NCBI GenBank assembly: GCA_022827055.1
Contig: JAJDTR010000102.1
Coordinates: forward strand, 1-39,539
Direction: 5' to 3'
Source: Candidatus Poribacteria bacterium
GTDB taxonomy: Bacteria > Poribacteria > WGA-4E > JAJDTR01
DNA: 39,539 nucleotides
Shown: piece after piece, positions 24,499 to 32,845 of the stretch
How the letters are laid out: each line of letters opens with the position of its first letter
Numbering within the stretch: position 1 is the first letter of the stretch
Made by a program: the position numbers and the translations under genes
The notes under the pieces: generated by a model
The model's database searches: none
Told to the model about the DNA's origin: nothing
Seen by the model: the letters and a program-made list of their open reading frames with translations, nothing else

Positions 24499-24831
24499 AT
24501 GCCGCGTTTTGGTTTATGCTTGAATCTGAAGAATGATCCTGACATCATTGAACAATACAAAGAGTACCATCGCAACGTTTGGCCCGAGGTGCTGGATAGT
24601 CTGCGGGAGGTAGGAATCACGCACATGGACATTTACCTACTCGGGAACCGGCTGTTCATGGCGATAGAAACCGTTGATGGTTTCGACCCCGAACACGACT
24701 TCCCACGTTACTTGAAGATACATCCACGCTGTCACGAGTGGGATGTGCTCATGCGAAACTTTCAAGAACGGGTGCCGGAAGCCAAACCGGGTGAGTGGTG
24801 GGCAACTATGGAACAGGTATTCGAACTCTGA
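24499..24831 (+). CDS. rhaM: L-rhamnose mutarotase-like protein
   Basis: A 110-residue protein of the RhaM/RhaU family, small dimeric alpha/beta-barrel proteins that interconvert the alpha and beta anomers of L-rhamnose or related deoxy sugars in the cytoplasm. Family landmarks are YHRNVWPEVLDSLREVGI (H24, W28, P29), the strand MDIYLLGNRLFMAIE, and the terminal PGEWWATMEQVFEL; family members are about 104 residues. Start ATG 24499 is supported by AAGGAAGGA 7 nt upstream and by family length; the frame is open 39 bp further up. No rhamnose isomerase or kinase is adjacent, so it may serve another 6-deoxy sugar. It ends 27 bp before a PhyH gene and is probably co-transcribed with it. Confidence 0.82.
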   Translation: MPRFGLCLNLKNDPDIIEQYKEYHRNVWPEVLDSLREVGITHMDIYLLGNRLFMAIETVDGFDPEHDFPRYLKIHPRCHEWDVLMRNFQERVPEAKPGEWWATMEQVFEL

Positions 24832-24858
24832 ACGAGAAGGAGGTTGGGTTGAATTCGC

Positions 24859-25623
24859 ATGGTTGCTGGAACCGCGATCGATAACGAAATGCTGACATCT
24901 GAACAAATCGAATACTTTAAGACTAACGGCTTCTTGATTCTGGAGGATTTCGTCGGAAACGATGTCCTCCAAAATTGGCGAGAGCAGACCTGGAATTACC
25001 TTGATGCGGACCTATCCGATCCAAGTGGTTGGCCCGATCAGTTTGTATTCGATGGATTGAAGATTGAGCCTGAGTCACAGGTTTTCGGACAACTCCCGCA
25101 AGTTCGCGCAGTCGTGGATCAACTTGGCGGCGGCATGTTCGACGGCGGCGGTGGACAGGTGCTTACCAAGTGGCCCGAAAAGGAAAGAGAAACGTGGCAC
25201 ATACCGACCGACGGTCATATTGACGGTTATGGACCGAACGGGTGGAGCGGCGGTTTTATGTTAGGTGCAACCACCTACATGTATGACGTTCAACCGAACG
25301 GTGGGGCATTCATCTATTGGCCAAAGAGCCATCTGACAACACACACCTATTTCTTGAATCATCCAAGCCACATTGATGGCAGCTTCAAAGAGATTGAAGG
25401 TTGGGGATGGGAGATCTTCTCCGACCGGTCGCCGGAAGCTCCCCGCGAGTTTATCGCCCATGCGGGTGATGTCATGTTTTGGCACTGCTTCCTCTGCCAT
25501 ACCGGATCCCCAAACATTCAAGATGTTCCACGATTCGGCGTTTTTTCACGTTGGTCGTACCGGAAGAAGGAGAGGATGCGGTTCGAAATACCCAAAAATC
25601 TCTGGAAATATTGGACGATTTAG
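24859..25623 (+). CDS. PhyH-family Fe(II)/2-oxoglutarate dioxygenase
   Basis: A 254-residue PhyH-family protein: opening LTSEQIEYFKTNGFLILEDF, iron ligands H120 and D122 in GHIDGYGPNG, distal H214 in LCHTGSPN and R225 in VPRFGVFSRW. The usual PGSH is WPKSH (154-158). The substrate side is rich in Trp and Gly (GYGPNGWSGGF, GWGWEIF) and quite unlike the other five PhyH proteins here. The ATG at 24859 is the earliest in frame (TGA just upstream). The Shine-Dalgarno AAGGAGG is rather far away at about 15 nt, so an internal ATG at 24889, which gives the typical MLTSEQ start, cannot be excluded. Placed directly behind the mutarotase gene, it may oxidise a sugar or sugar acid; that is inference. Confidence 0.83.
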   Translation: MVAGTAIDNEMLTSEQIEYFKTNGFLILEDFVGNDVLQNWREQTWNYLDADLSDPSGWPDQFVFDGLKIEPESQVFGQLPQVRAVVDQLGGGMFDGGGGQVLTKWPEKERETWHIPTDGHIDGYGPNGWSGGFMLGATTYMYDVQPNGGAFIYWPKSHLTTHTYFLNHPSHIDGSFKEIEGWGWEIFSDRSPEAPREFIAHAGDVMFWHCFLCHTGSPNIQDVPRFGVFSRWSYRKKERMRFEIPKNLWKYWTI

Positions 25624-25800
25624 GAGATGGTAACTCGCCACTCCTGATCTGGATTTCTACCCGGTTTATTTGCTTCCAACTGCCGGTGTTATGGAGAGAG
25701 GTGTTGATTAGCCAAATCAACTAGTAAATGTAAGCCCTGAAGATGCGTGCCGGACGGTGTGCAAAGAACTTGACTTATAGAACGATGGAGACGACATTCG

Positions 25801-26658
25801 ATGTTGCTTAGCGAGGAGCAGATTCGCCATTTTGAAGATTGGGGTTATGTCGTGGCTCGGGACGTTTTGGGCGATGCGGAACTGGAGCCTGTGCGCGCTG
25901 CAATCGCCGCAGCCGTCGATGATAAAGCACACGAACTCCACGCCGAAAAAGAGATTGTAGACCTATATGAAACGGCGTCTTTCACCCGTCGTCTAGTGAA
26001 GATTAGCCAAGAAACGGGCACCGAGGCTTTCTCCTGGAACAACCAAGTCTTCAGCCGCGCCATTTACGACCTCTTGATGGCGCCCGCGGTTCTGGATGTG
26101 GCTGAGTCGCTGCTCGGTCCCGAATTGACAGTCAACGGAGACTACTGGGTGCGTCCAAAGTTGCCCGGCGGACGACTCACAACGCTCCCTTGGCACCAAG
26201 ATAGCGGGTATTATGGTCCGGCATCGCTTGCCGTCCCCATCCTTAGCCTCTGGATTCCTCTGGTTGACGTTGATGAGAGGAACGGCTGTCTCAAGGTCAT
26301 TCCGGGGAGCAATAAATGGGGATTGCTTCCGAGTCAATCCAACGGAACCCACCTTGAGCCGACAGAGGATGTGGAAGCACGCGCCGAACCTAAATCGCTC
26401 CCAATGCGGACCGGTGACATCTTGGCGTTTGGGCAGTACACGTTTCATGCCTCCGGGGAAAACTCAAGCGAAGAGGTGCGCTGGAGTATCGATCTCCGCT
26501 ACAGTCCGACCGGATACGACATGGAGTGGCTGTTTGAACGATACCCCGGCTTTATAGCCAGAAGCAGGAAGAACCCGAACTCGGTCGAGTCGTGGGAGAT
26601 GTGGCGGGGGTATCGTCAAAGCGGCAGGAACGTGACGGACGAACCGGTGCAAGTCTGA
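25801..26658 (+). CDS. PhyH-family Fe(II)/2-oxoglutarate dioxygenase
   Basis: A 285-residue PhyH-family protein with textbook features: MLLSEEQIRHFEDWGYVVAR at the N-terminus, H132 and D134 in PWHQDSGYYG, LSLWIPLVDVDERNGCLKVI, PGS (168-170), distal H216 in FHASGENSS and R227 for 2-oxoglutarate. It belongs to the common bacterial branch closest to phytanoyl-CoA hydroxylase itself, but acyl-CoA use cannot be assumed. GGAG lies about 10 nt before ATG 25801, and 177 bp separate it from the PhyH gene before it. It is convergent with the aldolase-like gene, with only 29 bp between the two stops. Cytoplasmic. Confidence 0.86.
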   Translation: MLLSEEQIRHFEDWGYVVARDVLGDAELEPVRAAIAAAVDDKAHELHAEKEIVDLYETASFTRRLVKISQETGTEAFSWNNQVFSRAIYDLLMAPAVLDVAESLLGPELTVNGDYWVRPKLPGGRLTTLPWHQDSGYYGPASLAVPILSLWIPLVDVDERNGCLKVIPGSNKWGLLPSQSNGTHLEPTEDVEARAEPKSLPMRTGDILAFGQYTFHASGENSSEEVRWSIDLRYSPTGYDMEWLFERYPGFIARSRKNPNSVESWEMWRGYRQSGRNVTDEPVQV

Positions 26659-26687
26659 CGATTCTGTTGTGGAAAATCGCCTTAACG

Positions 26688-27497
26688 TCAATCGGCTGCA
26701 GCAGCGGTTTGTTTGCGTTGCGCGTGCAGTTCTCGGACACCGTCGCCGTGTTGGCGCCAATACTTGTGGAGAATGCTGACGGTCGTTCCCAATGAGAACA
26801 TGCGGATTCCCATATCAAGCCACGGCGCCGCTTCCTCAAACGAGTTGATTTCAACAATCGGCTCGACGCCCCGATCCAACGCGGCACGGTGCACATGCGT
26901 CTGTATCGCGCGGTCCTCGTCAGTGCCCCTCTTTTCCGGCTGCCCCATGCTCTGCCAATAGTCGCCGGGTCCCCAGATGATTCCATCGATACCTTCAATG
27001 TCAAGGATCGAGTTCAGGTTCTCGACGGCCTCGGCTTTCTCAATCATGAGGATAACCACGATCTCTCTCAACTGTTCAATATAGGCTTGCGTCCCCCCAT
27101 AGCCGGGATAGAACGCCCGAACGAGCCGCACCGGATTCAATCCGTCATCCCCCGGCGTCGAAGCGCGAATGATGCGGACGCATTCCTCAGCCTCTGCGCG
27201 ATCGTGCACATCCACAAAGACCACCGCTTCAAATCCTGCGCCGATTGCCCTCTGAACGCGGAGTTCCTGGCCGGCGCTATCAATCTTGATTATTTTACCG
27301 AGGTTGTTTGCTTCCGCCGCACGGCACAGGTTCTCAAAATCCAAAGTTTCGAGCGCTCCGTACTCCGCGACGACCTGCACCGTGTTCAGAGCGGTACAGC
27401 CAATCATGTCGATCTCGTTGCCCCATGGACTGTGCATGCGAGTGTCAAGTAAAAGTTCGTCCGAGTTAAAAATTTCCCTCACTCGATTATGTCTCAT
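26688..27497 (-). CDS. HpcH/HpaI aldolase-family protein with altered active site
   Basis: A 269-residue protein with the (beta/alpha)8 layout of the HpcH/HpaI aldolases, metal-dependent class II enzymes that cleave 2-keto-3-deoxy sugar acids or dihydroxyheptanedioate to pyruvate and an aldehyde. Metal ligands appear present: E153 in MIEKAEAVENL and D179 in WGPGDYWQSMG. Two catalytic positions differ from the family: the EHG motif is E45-Y46-G47, and the arginine that follows is K71 (KIIKIDS). Thus the usual His and Arg are Tyr and Lys, which may change the chemistry or mean a lyase or citrate-lyase-beta-like relative. ATG 27497 has GGGAG about 10 nt upstream. A strong promoter lies at 27663-27635. 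Sugar-acid metabolism is suggested by the neighbours. Confidence 0.72.
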   Translation of the reverse strand: MRHNRVREIFNSDELLLDTRMHSPWGNEIDMIGCTALNTVQVVAEYGALETLDFENLCRAAEANNLGKIIKIDSAGQELRVQRAIGAGFEAVVFVDVHDRAEAEECVRIIRASTPGDDGLNPVRLVRAFYPGYGGTQAYIEQLREIVVILMIEKAEAVENLNSILDIEGIDGIIWGPGDYWQSMGQPEKRGTDEDRAIQTHVHRAALDRGVEPIVEINSFEEAAPWLDMGIRMFSLGTTVSILHKYWRQHGDGVRELHAQRKQTAAAAD

Positions 27498-27589
27498 ATC
27501 GGTTTTCTCCCAAGTTGAATTTCGAGGTCTTCTGAAACTGGTTGCGCGGTTCTCGGAGAAAGAGACAAACTATCCGACGCCAAATATCG

Positions 27590-27618
27590 TTGACTTGCCG
27601 CCTCCTCCGATGTATATT
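27590..27618 (+). promoter_or_regulatory. Promoter for the FAD-oxidoreductase gene
   Basis: TTGACT (27590-27595, 5 of 6), a 17-bp spacer and TATATT (27613-27618, 5 of 6). The predicted start near 27625 gives a leader of about 100 nt to ATG 27726. It faces the minus-strand promoter at 27635-27663. Confidence 0.55.
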
Positions 27619-27634
27619 TTCAGGGGTGAACGAC

Positions 27635-27663
27635 ATTATATCATCACTCAATGATTTTGTTAA
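27635..27663 (-). promoter_or_regulatory. Promoter for the aldolase-like gene
   Basis: On the minus strand: TTAACA (27663-27658, 5 of 6), a 17-bp spacer and a perfect TATAAT (27640-27635) preceded by TGA as an extended -10. The predicted start near 27628 is almost the same base as the start of the opposing promoter, so both cannot be used freely at once. Confidence 0.6.
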
Positions 27664-27725
27664 GTGTTCTAGAGTACTCATTCTTTCCTAGCAGCACCGA
27701 TCCCCACAGTCCTATCGACCCTACC

Positions 27726-29246
27726 ATGAACCGCCGAACGTTCATTAGACTTTCCTCGCTCGCTCTAGCCGGAATCCTCACTCAATCATGCGATTCAACA
27801 TCCGATAACTCAAACCCGCAATCGTATGACATATCGATCAACTCTGACATGGGGGCGGGACATCTACTCTTGAATAGCGCCGCCATGCCGACCGGAAACA
27901 CGTTTTCTACGGACTATCTTATCGTGGGCGGCGGCATTTCCGGGCTATCGGCGACATGCCAACTTCGGGATAGAGACTTCGTCCTGTGCGAACTATCGGC
28001 GCAACTCGGTGGTACGTCGGCGAGCGAATCTCACGCCGGTGAAGTGTTTTCGCAAGGTGCGCATTACGAGTTAGCCTACCCAAACTATTACGGACGCGAA
28101 ACCTTGAACTTCCTTGAAGAACTGGGGATAATTCGTTACGATAGTCTGGTTGATTCATGGAATTTTGTTGACCGTCAGTATCTGATTGATGCTCAGCGGG
28201 AAGGTCAAACCCTTACATCGGAAGGAATGCGAGAGGAAATTCTCGAGCCGAGCCGCCTCAGAACCGATTTCTTGGAACTTGTGCTTCCCTATTTAGAGGA
28301 GATGAAGCAGCCGACACGGATTATTCGGGAGGAGTTATGGCCGCTCGACGAGATAAGTTTTCTTGACTTTCTTAAGCGTGCTTTGAGATTAAACTCGTCC
28401 TTTAAGCAGGGGGTAGACTACCAGATGAGGGATGACTACGGCGCCGACGCGGCAACGGTCTCTGCACTCGCCGGCATTCACTACTACACCTGTAGACCTT
28501 ACTACACCCAATCCGTGGAACTGTTTTCGCCGCCGGAGGGAAACGCATATTTTGTGGACAAAATGGCGGCGACCCTTCCCATCGACAGGGTCAAGACAAG
28601 CCACTTGGTGAAAAGTGTACGAAAGAGCGAGCGAGGTTTTGAAGTGCTGGTAGTAAACATTGAGAACTCTCGGATTGACCGCTACTTCGCAAGGAATGTC
28701 ATCTATGCTGGCGGAAAACACGCGCTGAAATATGTGTTTCCATCCGACGCCCATCTTTTTCAAGACAACATATATGCACCGTGGCTGGTGCTAAACATCG
28801 TCCTTAAAGACGATCTACAATCGGAAGCGTTTTGGCAAAACGAACTCTTGGGACAGGATTCGACCTACATGGGATTCGTGGACAGCGCCTCTCAATTTCG
28901 CGTGGGAGACGCTAGGGTGTTTACGGCATACTACTGCTTCCCTCCCAGCCAAAGACCGTATCTCGCCAACATTCGGCGCAACGCCCAGGAGATTGCCCGA
29001 GAGACGGTAAAGACGATCAACCAGTTCTTCGATCAAGATGTCGATCCTCTCGTGGAGAAGGTTTTTTTCAAAGTGCTGGGGCACGCGATGCCGGTTCCGA
29101 AACCTCATTACCTGTTCAGGGACAGGAACCCGCATCGGTCCGAGCCAAATCTTGCCTATGCCGGAGTAGACAATAGCCGGTTGCCGCTTCTTTTTGAAGC
29201 GTTGGATAGCGGCATCCAAGCCGTTAAGGAACTCGATAGGCTATGA
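27726..29246 (+). CDS. Tat-exported FAD amine-oxidase-like lipoprotein
   Basis: A 506-residue flavoprotein. It starts MNRRTFIRLSSLALAGILTQ, a twin-arginine signal (RRTFIR) followed by SC with C22 as a possible lipidation site, so it would be folded with its cofactor and then exported to the envelope. Residues 63-73 hold the dinucleotide-binding motif DYLIVGGGISG, followed by LCELSAQLGGTSAS, the ribose-binding acid and GG of the amine oxidase/phytoene desaturase type. A C-terminal NLAYAGVDNSRLPLLFEALDSG matches the second FAD-contact motif. I choose ATG 27726 because the Tat motif then lies at the N-terminus; the frame is open to 27651. The substrate is unknown. It is divergent from the aldolase-like gene and may form a regulatory pair with it. 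Confidence 0.78.
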   Translation: MNRRTFIRLSSLALAGILTQSCDSTSDNSNPQSYDISINSDMGAGHLLLNSAAMPTGNTFSTDYLIVGGGISGLSATCQLRDRDFVLCELSAQLGGTSASESHAGEVFSQGAHYELAYPNYYGRETLNFLEELGIIRYDSLVDSWNFVDRQYLIDAQREGQTLTSEGMREEILEPSRLRTDFLELVLPYLEEMKQPTRIIREELWPLDEISFLDFLKRALRLNSSFKQGVDYQMRDDYGADAATVSALAGIHYYTCRPYYTQSVELFSPPEGNAYFVDKMAATLPIDRVKTSHLVKSVRKSERGFEVLVVNIENSRIDRYFARNVIYAGGKHALKYVFPSDAHLFQDNIYAPWLVLNIVLKDDLQSEAFWQNELLGQDSTYMGFVDSASQFRVGDARVFTAYYCFPPSQRPYLANIRRNAQEIARETVKTINQFFDQDVDPLVEKVFFKVLGHAMPVPKPHYLFRDRNPHRSEPNLAYAGVDNSRLPLLFEALDSGIQAVKELDRL

Positions 29247-29375
29247 ATCATCTAGGCGATCCATTACAGACGATTTCTTATTTGTGCCGGTGCGGATTCA
29301 ATTACCCGCTTACGGTGCAAAATTAACTCTTGCAACCCCAACAAGATTCGCATCGTTTCTTGGGCGAGACAAAAA

Positions 29376-29678
29376 ATGCTATGTCCGAATTGTAAGCATG
29401 ATTCGATCAAATCGATAAATGACAACAAGCTATTCTGCTTGGACTGTGAATGGGATAATTTGTCCGAGCTATCTGAGATTGATTTGACGACGCCCGGTGC
29501 GCCATTTCTGACCGGTGAGATAGGAGGCAATCGACCTACCGCCGGTGTTTTGTCTTCACGGGCGGAACGCGAAGGATCCGACGGTGTACCCTACGGAAGC
29601 CCTATTCGAATTGAAGCACCGGAAGGTCAGCGGCCCCTCACCATAAGATTTTCCGCGTTGACCGTGAGCGTCGAGTAA
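29376..29678 (+). CDS. Possible small zinc-ribbon protein
   Basis: A 100-residue frame that opens with two CxxC knuckles, CPNC (3-6) and CLDC (21-24), spaced 14 residues apart as in a zinc ribbon of the TFIIB or rubredoxin-like type. Residues 30-100 have low complexity and show no recognisable domain, with many Gly, Pro, Arg and Glu. The start has only a weak Shine-Dalgarno. It sits alone in the 545-bp gap between the flavoprotein gene and htpG. The rest of that gap (29247-29375 and 29679-29791) shows no other gene; I looked for a CIRCE heat-shock operator before htpG and found none. Confidence 0.4.
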   Translation: MLCPNCKHDSIKSINDNKLFCLDCEWDNLSELSEIDLTTPGAPFLTGEIGGNRPTAGVLSSRAEREGSDGVPYGSPIRIEAPEGQRPLTIRFSALTVSVE

Positions 29679-29791
29679 TGACAAGTCTTGTACGGCGATT
29701 CACATTCTGTTACAGCCACATACTGTATGCATTCAAAATCGACAACTATGCATAATACTTACAATCATCAACAATAGGAGGATTTTCGACT

Positions 29792-31654
29792 ATGTCCAGT
29801 GACAAGCCTGAAGCCTTGGAGGAATTCGAATACCAAGCGGAGATGAAGCAGCTTCTTCATCTTATCGTTCATTCGCTCTACAGCCATCGCGAAGTCTTTC
29901 TTCGCGAAGTAATTTCCAACGCTTCAGATGCCCTAAATCAGGTGCGTTTCAGACAGTTGACCGACAAGGATATTGTAAGTCCCGATGCGCCTTTGCGAAT
30001 CAACATCAGTGTTGACTCGGAAGCACAAACCTTCTCGATTGCCGACACCGGCATCGGTATGACGAAAGAAGATCTCGTGGATAGAGTCGGCACCATTGCA
30101 AGTTCCGGCACCGTGGCATTCTTGGAGAGGCTGAAAGAGGAGGGCAAACCCTTCGACGCAAATATGATCGGTCAATTCGGCATCGGTTTTTATTCTGTCT
30201 TTATGGTGACAGATCAGGTGGTCATCGAAACCCGTCACGCAGATCCGGGGTCAAAGGGGTATCGGTGGGAATCGACCGGCGAGAGCAAATTTACCGTTGA
30301 AGAATTTCCACGTGAGGGGCGAGGAACGACAATCTCGTTCAAACTTAAGGACGATGCGAAGGAGTTCAGTGAGGAATACCGAGTAAACGAGATAATAAAA
30401 AAATACTCCAACTTCGCCGATTTCCCGATTCATGTCAACGGCGAACAGGTCAACACCATAAGCGCGCTATGGCAGAAAAGCAAAAATGAAGTGACTGATG
30501 AAGAGTTGGAGGAATTTTATAAGTTCATTTCCAACGACTTCGGCTCGATTCTCGGTCATATGCATTTGGCGATCGAGGGACAGGTAAATTTCAAGGCGAT
30601 GGTTTTCGTGCCCGAAACGGCTCCATTCAATTTTCTAAGGGGAGATGACTTGAAGTCGTTGCAACTCTACGCGAACAGAATCTTTATCCAAGACGACTGC
30701 AAGGAATTGCTGCCCGAGTATCTGCGTTTCGTAGCGGGGGTGGTGGACACGGAAGATTTGCCGTTAAACGTCTCTCGAGAAGTGACACAGTCGAGCCCGG
30801 TAATGGGAAAAATCAAAAATGTGCTCACAGGGAGAATCTTGTCGCTTCTGGAGGATTGGGCGAAGAATGAGCAAGAGAAGTACGACAAATTTTTCACGAA
30901 CTTTGGGTTGTTGTTCAAAACCGGGCTCAGCACAGATTTTGGAAACCGTGATCGGATGATCGACCTCTTGCGGTTCGAATCCACAAAAACTGAAAAAGGG
31001 AAGTTCACGTCACTGAAAGACTACGTGGCTGGCATGCAGGAAGATCAGAAAGAGATATACTATCTGACTGGGGAGACCAGAGCGGCGGTAGAACTAAATC
31101 CAAATCTGGAGTATTTCACGAAGAGAGGAATTGAAGTCCTGTTTTTCATTGATCCGGCTGATATTTTCAACATTCCGCAGTTGCATGAATATGACGAGAA
31201 ACCGATAAAAGGAATCGAATCCGCAGACCTCGACCTTAAGTCCGATGAAGAGAGCGAGGCTGATAGCTTAACCGAGGGTGAGTCCAAGTCGCTAATATCG
31301 CTTTTCAAAGAAACACTCGGGGACAAGGTGGAGGATGTGGTCGAATCCAAAAGGCTTGTCGATTCGGCGGCAACCCTCGTCGTAGGAGCCAGCGGAATGG
31401 ATAGGCAAATGGAACGGATGATGAAGATGATGAACCAAGATATTCCCGGCTCAAAGAAGATTCTTGAGATCAATCCCGCTCACCCGTTAATTAAAAACCT
31501 TGCTCAGATTCACGAGCAAAAAGGTGATGAGCCACTTCTCAAGAGTTGTGTGTTGCAGGTTTACGAAGGGACGCTTCTGATTGACGGGAACATGGATTCT
31601 CCGACCGATTTTGTCGCGCGAATGACCGAGATCATGGAACATGCGACGAGATAG
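29792..31654 (+). CDS. htpG: Molecular chaperone HtpG (bacterial Hsp90)
   Basis: A 620-residue Hsp90 chaperone, close to the 624 residues of the Escherichia coli protein; it is a homodimeric ATP-driven folding machine in the cytoplasm. The N-terminal GHKL ATPase shows REVISNASDAL (38-48, N43 for Mg-ATP), DTGIGM (85-90) and GQFGIGF (127-133). The middle domain carries NVSREVTQSSPVMGKI with the catalytic-loop arginine. The C-terminal dimerisation domain ends at an acidic region and LIDGNMDSPTDFVARMTEIM. As in other bacterial forms there is no MEEVD tail. AGGAGG lies about 11 nt before ATG 29792. The gene is alone on its strand and convergent with the MocA-type gene, 61 bp between stops. Confidence 0.97.
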   Translation: MSSDKPEALEEFEYQAEMKQLLHLIVHSLYSHREVFLREVISNASDALNQVRFRQLTDKDIVSPDAPLRINISVDSEAQTFSIADTGIGMTKEDLVDRVGTIASSGTVAFLERLKEEGKPFDANMIGQFGIGFYSVFMVTDQVVIETRHADPGSKGYRWESTGESKFTVEEFPREGRGTTISFKLKDDAKEFSEEYRVNEIIKKYSNFADFPIHVNGEQVNTISALWQKSKNEVTDEELEEFYKFISNDFGSILGHMHLAIEGQVNFKAMVFVPETAPFNFLRGDDLKSLQLYANRIFIQDDCKELLPEYLRFVAGVVDTEDLPLNVSREVTQSSPVMGKIKNVLTGRILSLLEDWAKNEQEKYDKFFTNFGLLFKTGLSTDFGNRDRMIDLLRFESTKTEKGKFTSLKDYVAGMQEDQKEIYYLTGETRAAVELNPNLEYFTKRGIEVLFFIDPADIFNIPQLHEYDEKPIKGIESADLDLKSDEESEADSLTEGESKSLISLFKETLGDKVEDVVESKRLVDSAATLVVGASGMDRQMERMMKMMNQDIPGSKKILEINPAHPLIKNLAQIHEQKGDEPLLKSCVLQVYEGTLLIDGNMDSPTDFVARMTEIMEHATR

Positions 31655-31715
31655 GTCCAACCACGTCCATGTAACTGTCGGCGATGGTATAAACTTGCAA
31701 GGTTCGTTTTATTTT

Positions 31716-32741
31716 TTAAATCGCCACGACATTCCCGGTCTCTACCGATTCGCGAACGGCATCTATCACTTTCATTTGACGGACGCAGTTCTCGGGTGAA
31801 ATACGGTGCGGCTGTCCCGTTGTCAAACAATCGCAGAGATGCCTGAGTTGGTTCGTGAACTGAAACACCGGCTCAAATTCGATGGATTCCAATCCATCAA
31901 CCGTGTGTTTTTCGATTGACACGGGTCGGCCCTCATTATTCCAGATTCTGTCCAAGCGCAACATCCCCGCTGTTCCGCAGATTTCAGCGTATTGTGCGTT
32001 TGCCGAATTGAAGCCGACGGAGATCTGTGCGGTTCGTTCACCCGGGAAGGTGAGAAGCATATACATTGCGTCATCAACCTCTATTCCCCACTGCTGAGTC
32101 GCGAATACCGTAACAGGTTCTGCATCAAAAACAAACCGCGCATGATGAATACAGTAGCACCCTAGGTCATAGATGCTTCCGCCGCCCTTTGCCTTATTGA
32201 AACGCCAGTTCCTTTCCGGTGGGCGAGATTCAGGTCCTCCGCCCCTGCCCCCGGTGCAGAAGGTGCTGCGCACTGTTTTTACCTCTCCAATTTCTCCTGC
32301 GTCAATGAGTTCCTTCGCCTTTAGATGCATTGGATGATGTCGGAACTTGAAGGCTTCCGTAACAAGTATACCGTTTGCATTCGCGGCGTTTACGAGTTGT
32401 TCTGCCTCCGCCGCATTCGATGTAAACGGCTTTTCACATATAATGGCTTTAACGCGGCGTGACTTGGCAATTTGAATGCCTGTTTCTGCATGAAACGCCC
32501 CCCAGTTGGCGACGATGGCGATATCGAGTTCTTCGCTAGCCAACATCTGATCGAGATTGTCGTAGAGACGTTTCACGCCAAATGCTTCAGCGTAGCGATG
32601 CAGAGCTTCCTCGGAAATGTCACAAATGGCGTGGAGTTCGGCGCATTCGAGTTCTTTACACGCCCTGCCGTGCGCCTTTGCGATTCCGCCTGTTCCCACG
32701 ATGCCGATCCGGTAAACCGGCGCGGCAGAATAGTTAGACAT
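31716..32741 (-). CDS. Gfo/Idh/MocA-family oxidoreductase
   Basis: A 341-residue NAD(P)-dependent oxidoreductase with the Rossmann motif IGIVGTGGIAKAH (12-24), CEKPFT (102-107) with its catalytic lysine, and GGGSIYDLGCYCIHHARFVF (D192, Y196, H200). The DLGCYC form is typical of the branch that includes D-xylose 1-dehydrogenase and trans-1,2-dihydrobenzenediol dehydrogenase, distinct from the SGAHYCD form of the first MocA-type enzyme at 9809. It would act on a soluble sugar or polyol in the cytoplasm. ATG 32741 has GAAGGGAAGGG just upstream. It lies 104 bp downstream of the subtilase gene on the same strand, with a hairpin between them. Confidence 0.88.
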   Translation of the reverse strand: MSNYSAAPVYRIGIVGTGGIAKAHGRACKELECAELHAICDISEEALHRYAEAFGVKRLYDNLDQMLASEELDIAIVANWGAFHAETGIQIAKSRRVKAIICEKPFTSNAAEAEQLVNAANANGILVTEAFKFRHHPMHLKAKELIDAGEIGEVKTVRSTFCTGGRGGGPESRPPERNWRFNKAKGGGSIYDLGCYCIHHARFVFDAEPVTVFATQQWGIEVDDAMYMLLTFPGERTAQISVGFNSANAQYAEICGTAGMLRLDRIWNNEGRPVSIEKHTVDGLESIEFEPVFQFTNQLRHLCDCLTTGQPHRISPENCVRQMKVIDAVRESVETGNVVAI

Positions 32742-32818
32742 ACCCTTCCCTTCAATATTCCTATCCAGCTATCGTGCTAACGCTCGCCATTTCTTGAAGA
32801 ATATTCTGTTAACGTGCC

Positions 32819-32845
32819 CCGAGATTCTCCTAAAGAGCCTCTCGG
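32819..32845 (-). terminator. Hairpin directly after the subtilase stop
   Basis: CCGAGA (32819-32824) and TCTCGG (32840-32845) are perfectly complementary, with an inner CTC/GAG. The hairpin abuts the stop codon at 32846-32848. No T-run follows in the direction of transcription, so it may protect the transcript 3' end or act as a weak terminator ahead of the next gene. Confidence 0.35.

Noticed and set aside
29679-29791. CIRCE or sigma32 control of htpG
   Set aside because: No TTAGCACTC-N9-GAGTGCTAA inverted repeat and no clear CTTGAA/CCCCAT pair are visible.
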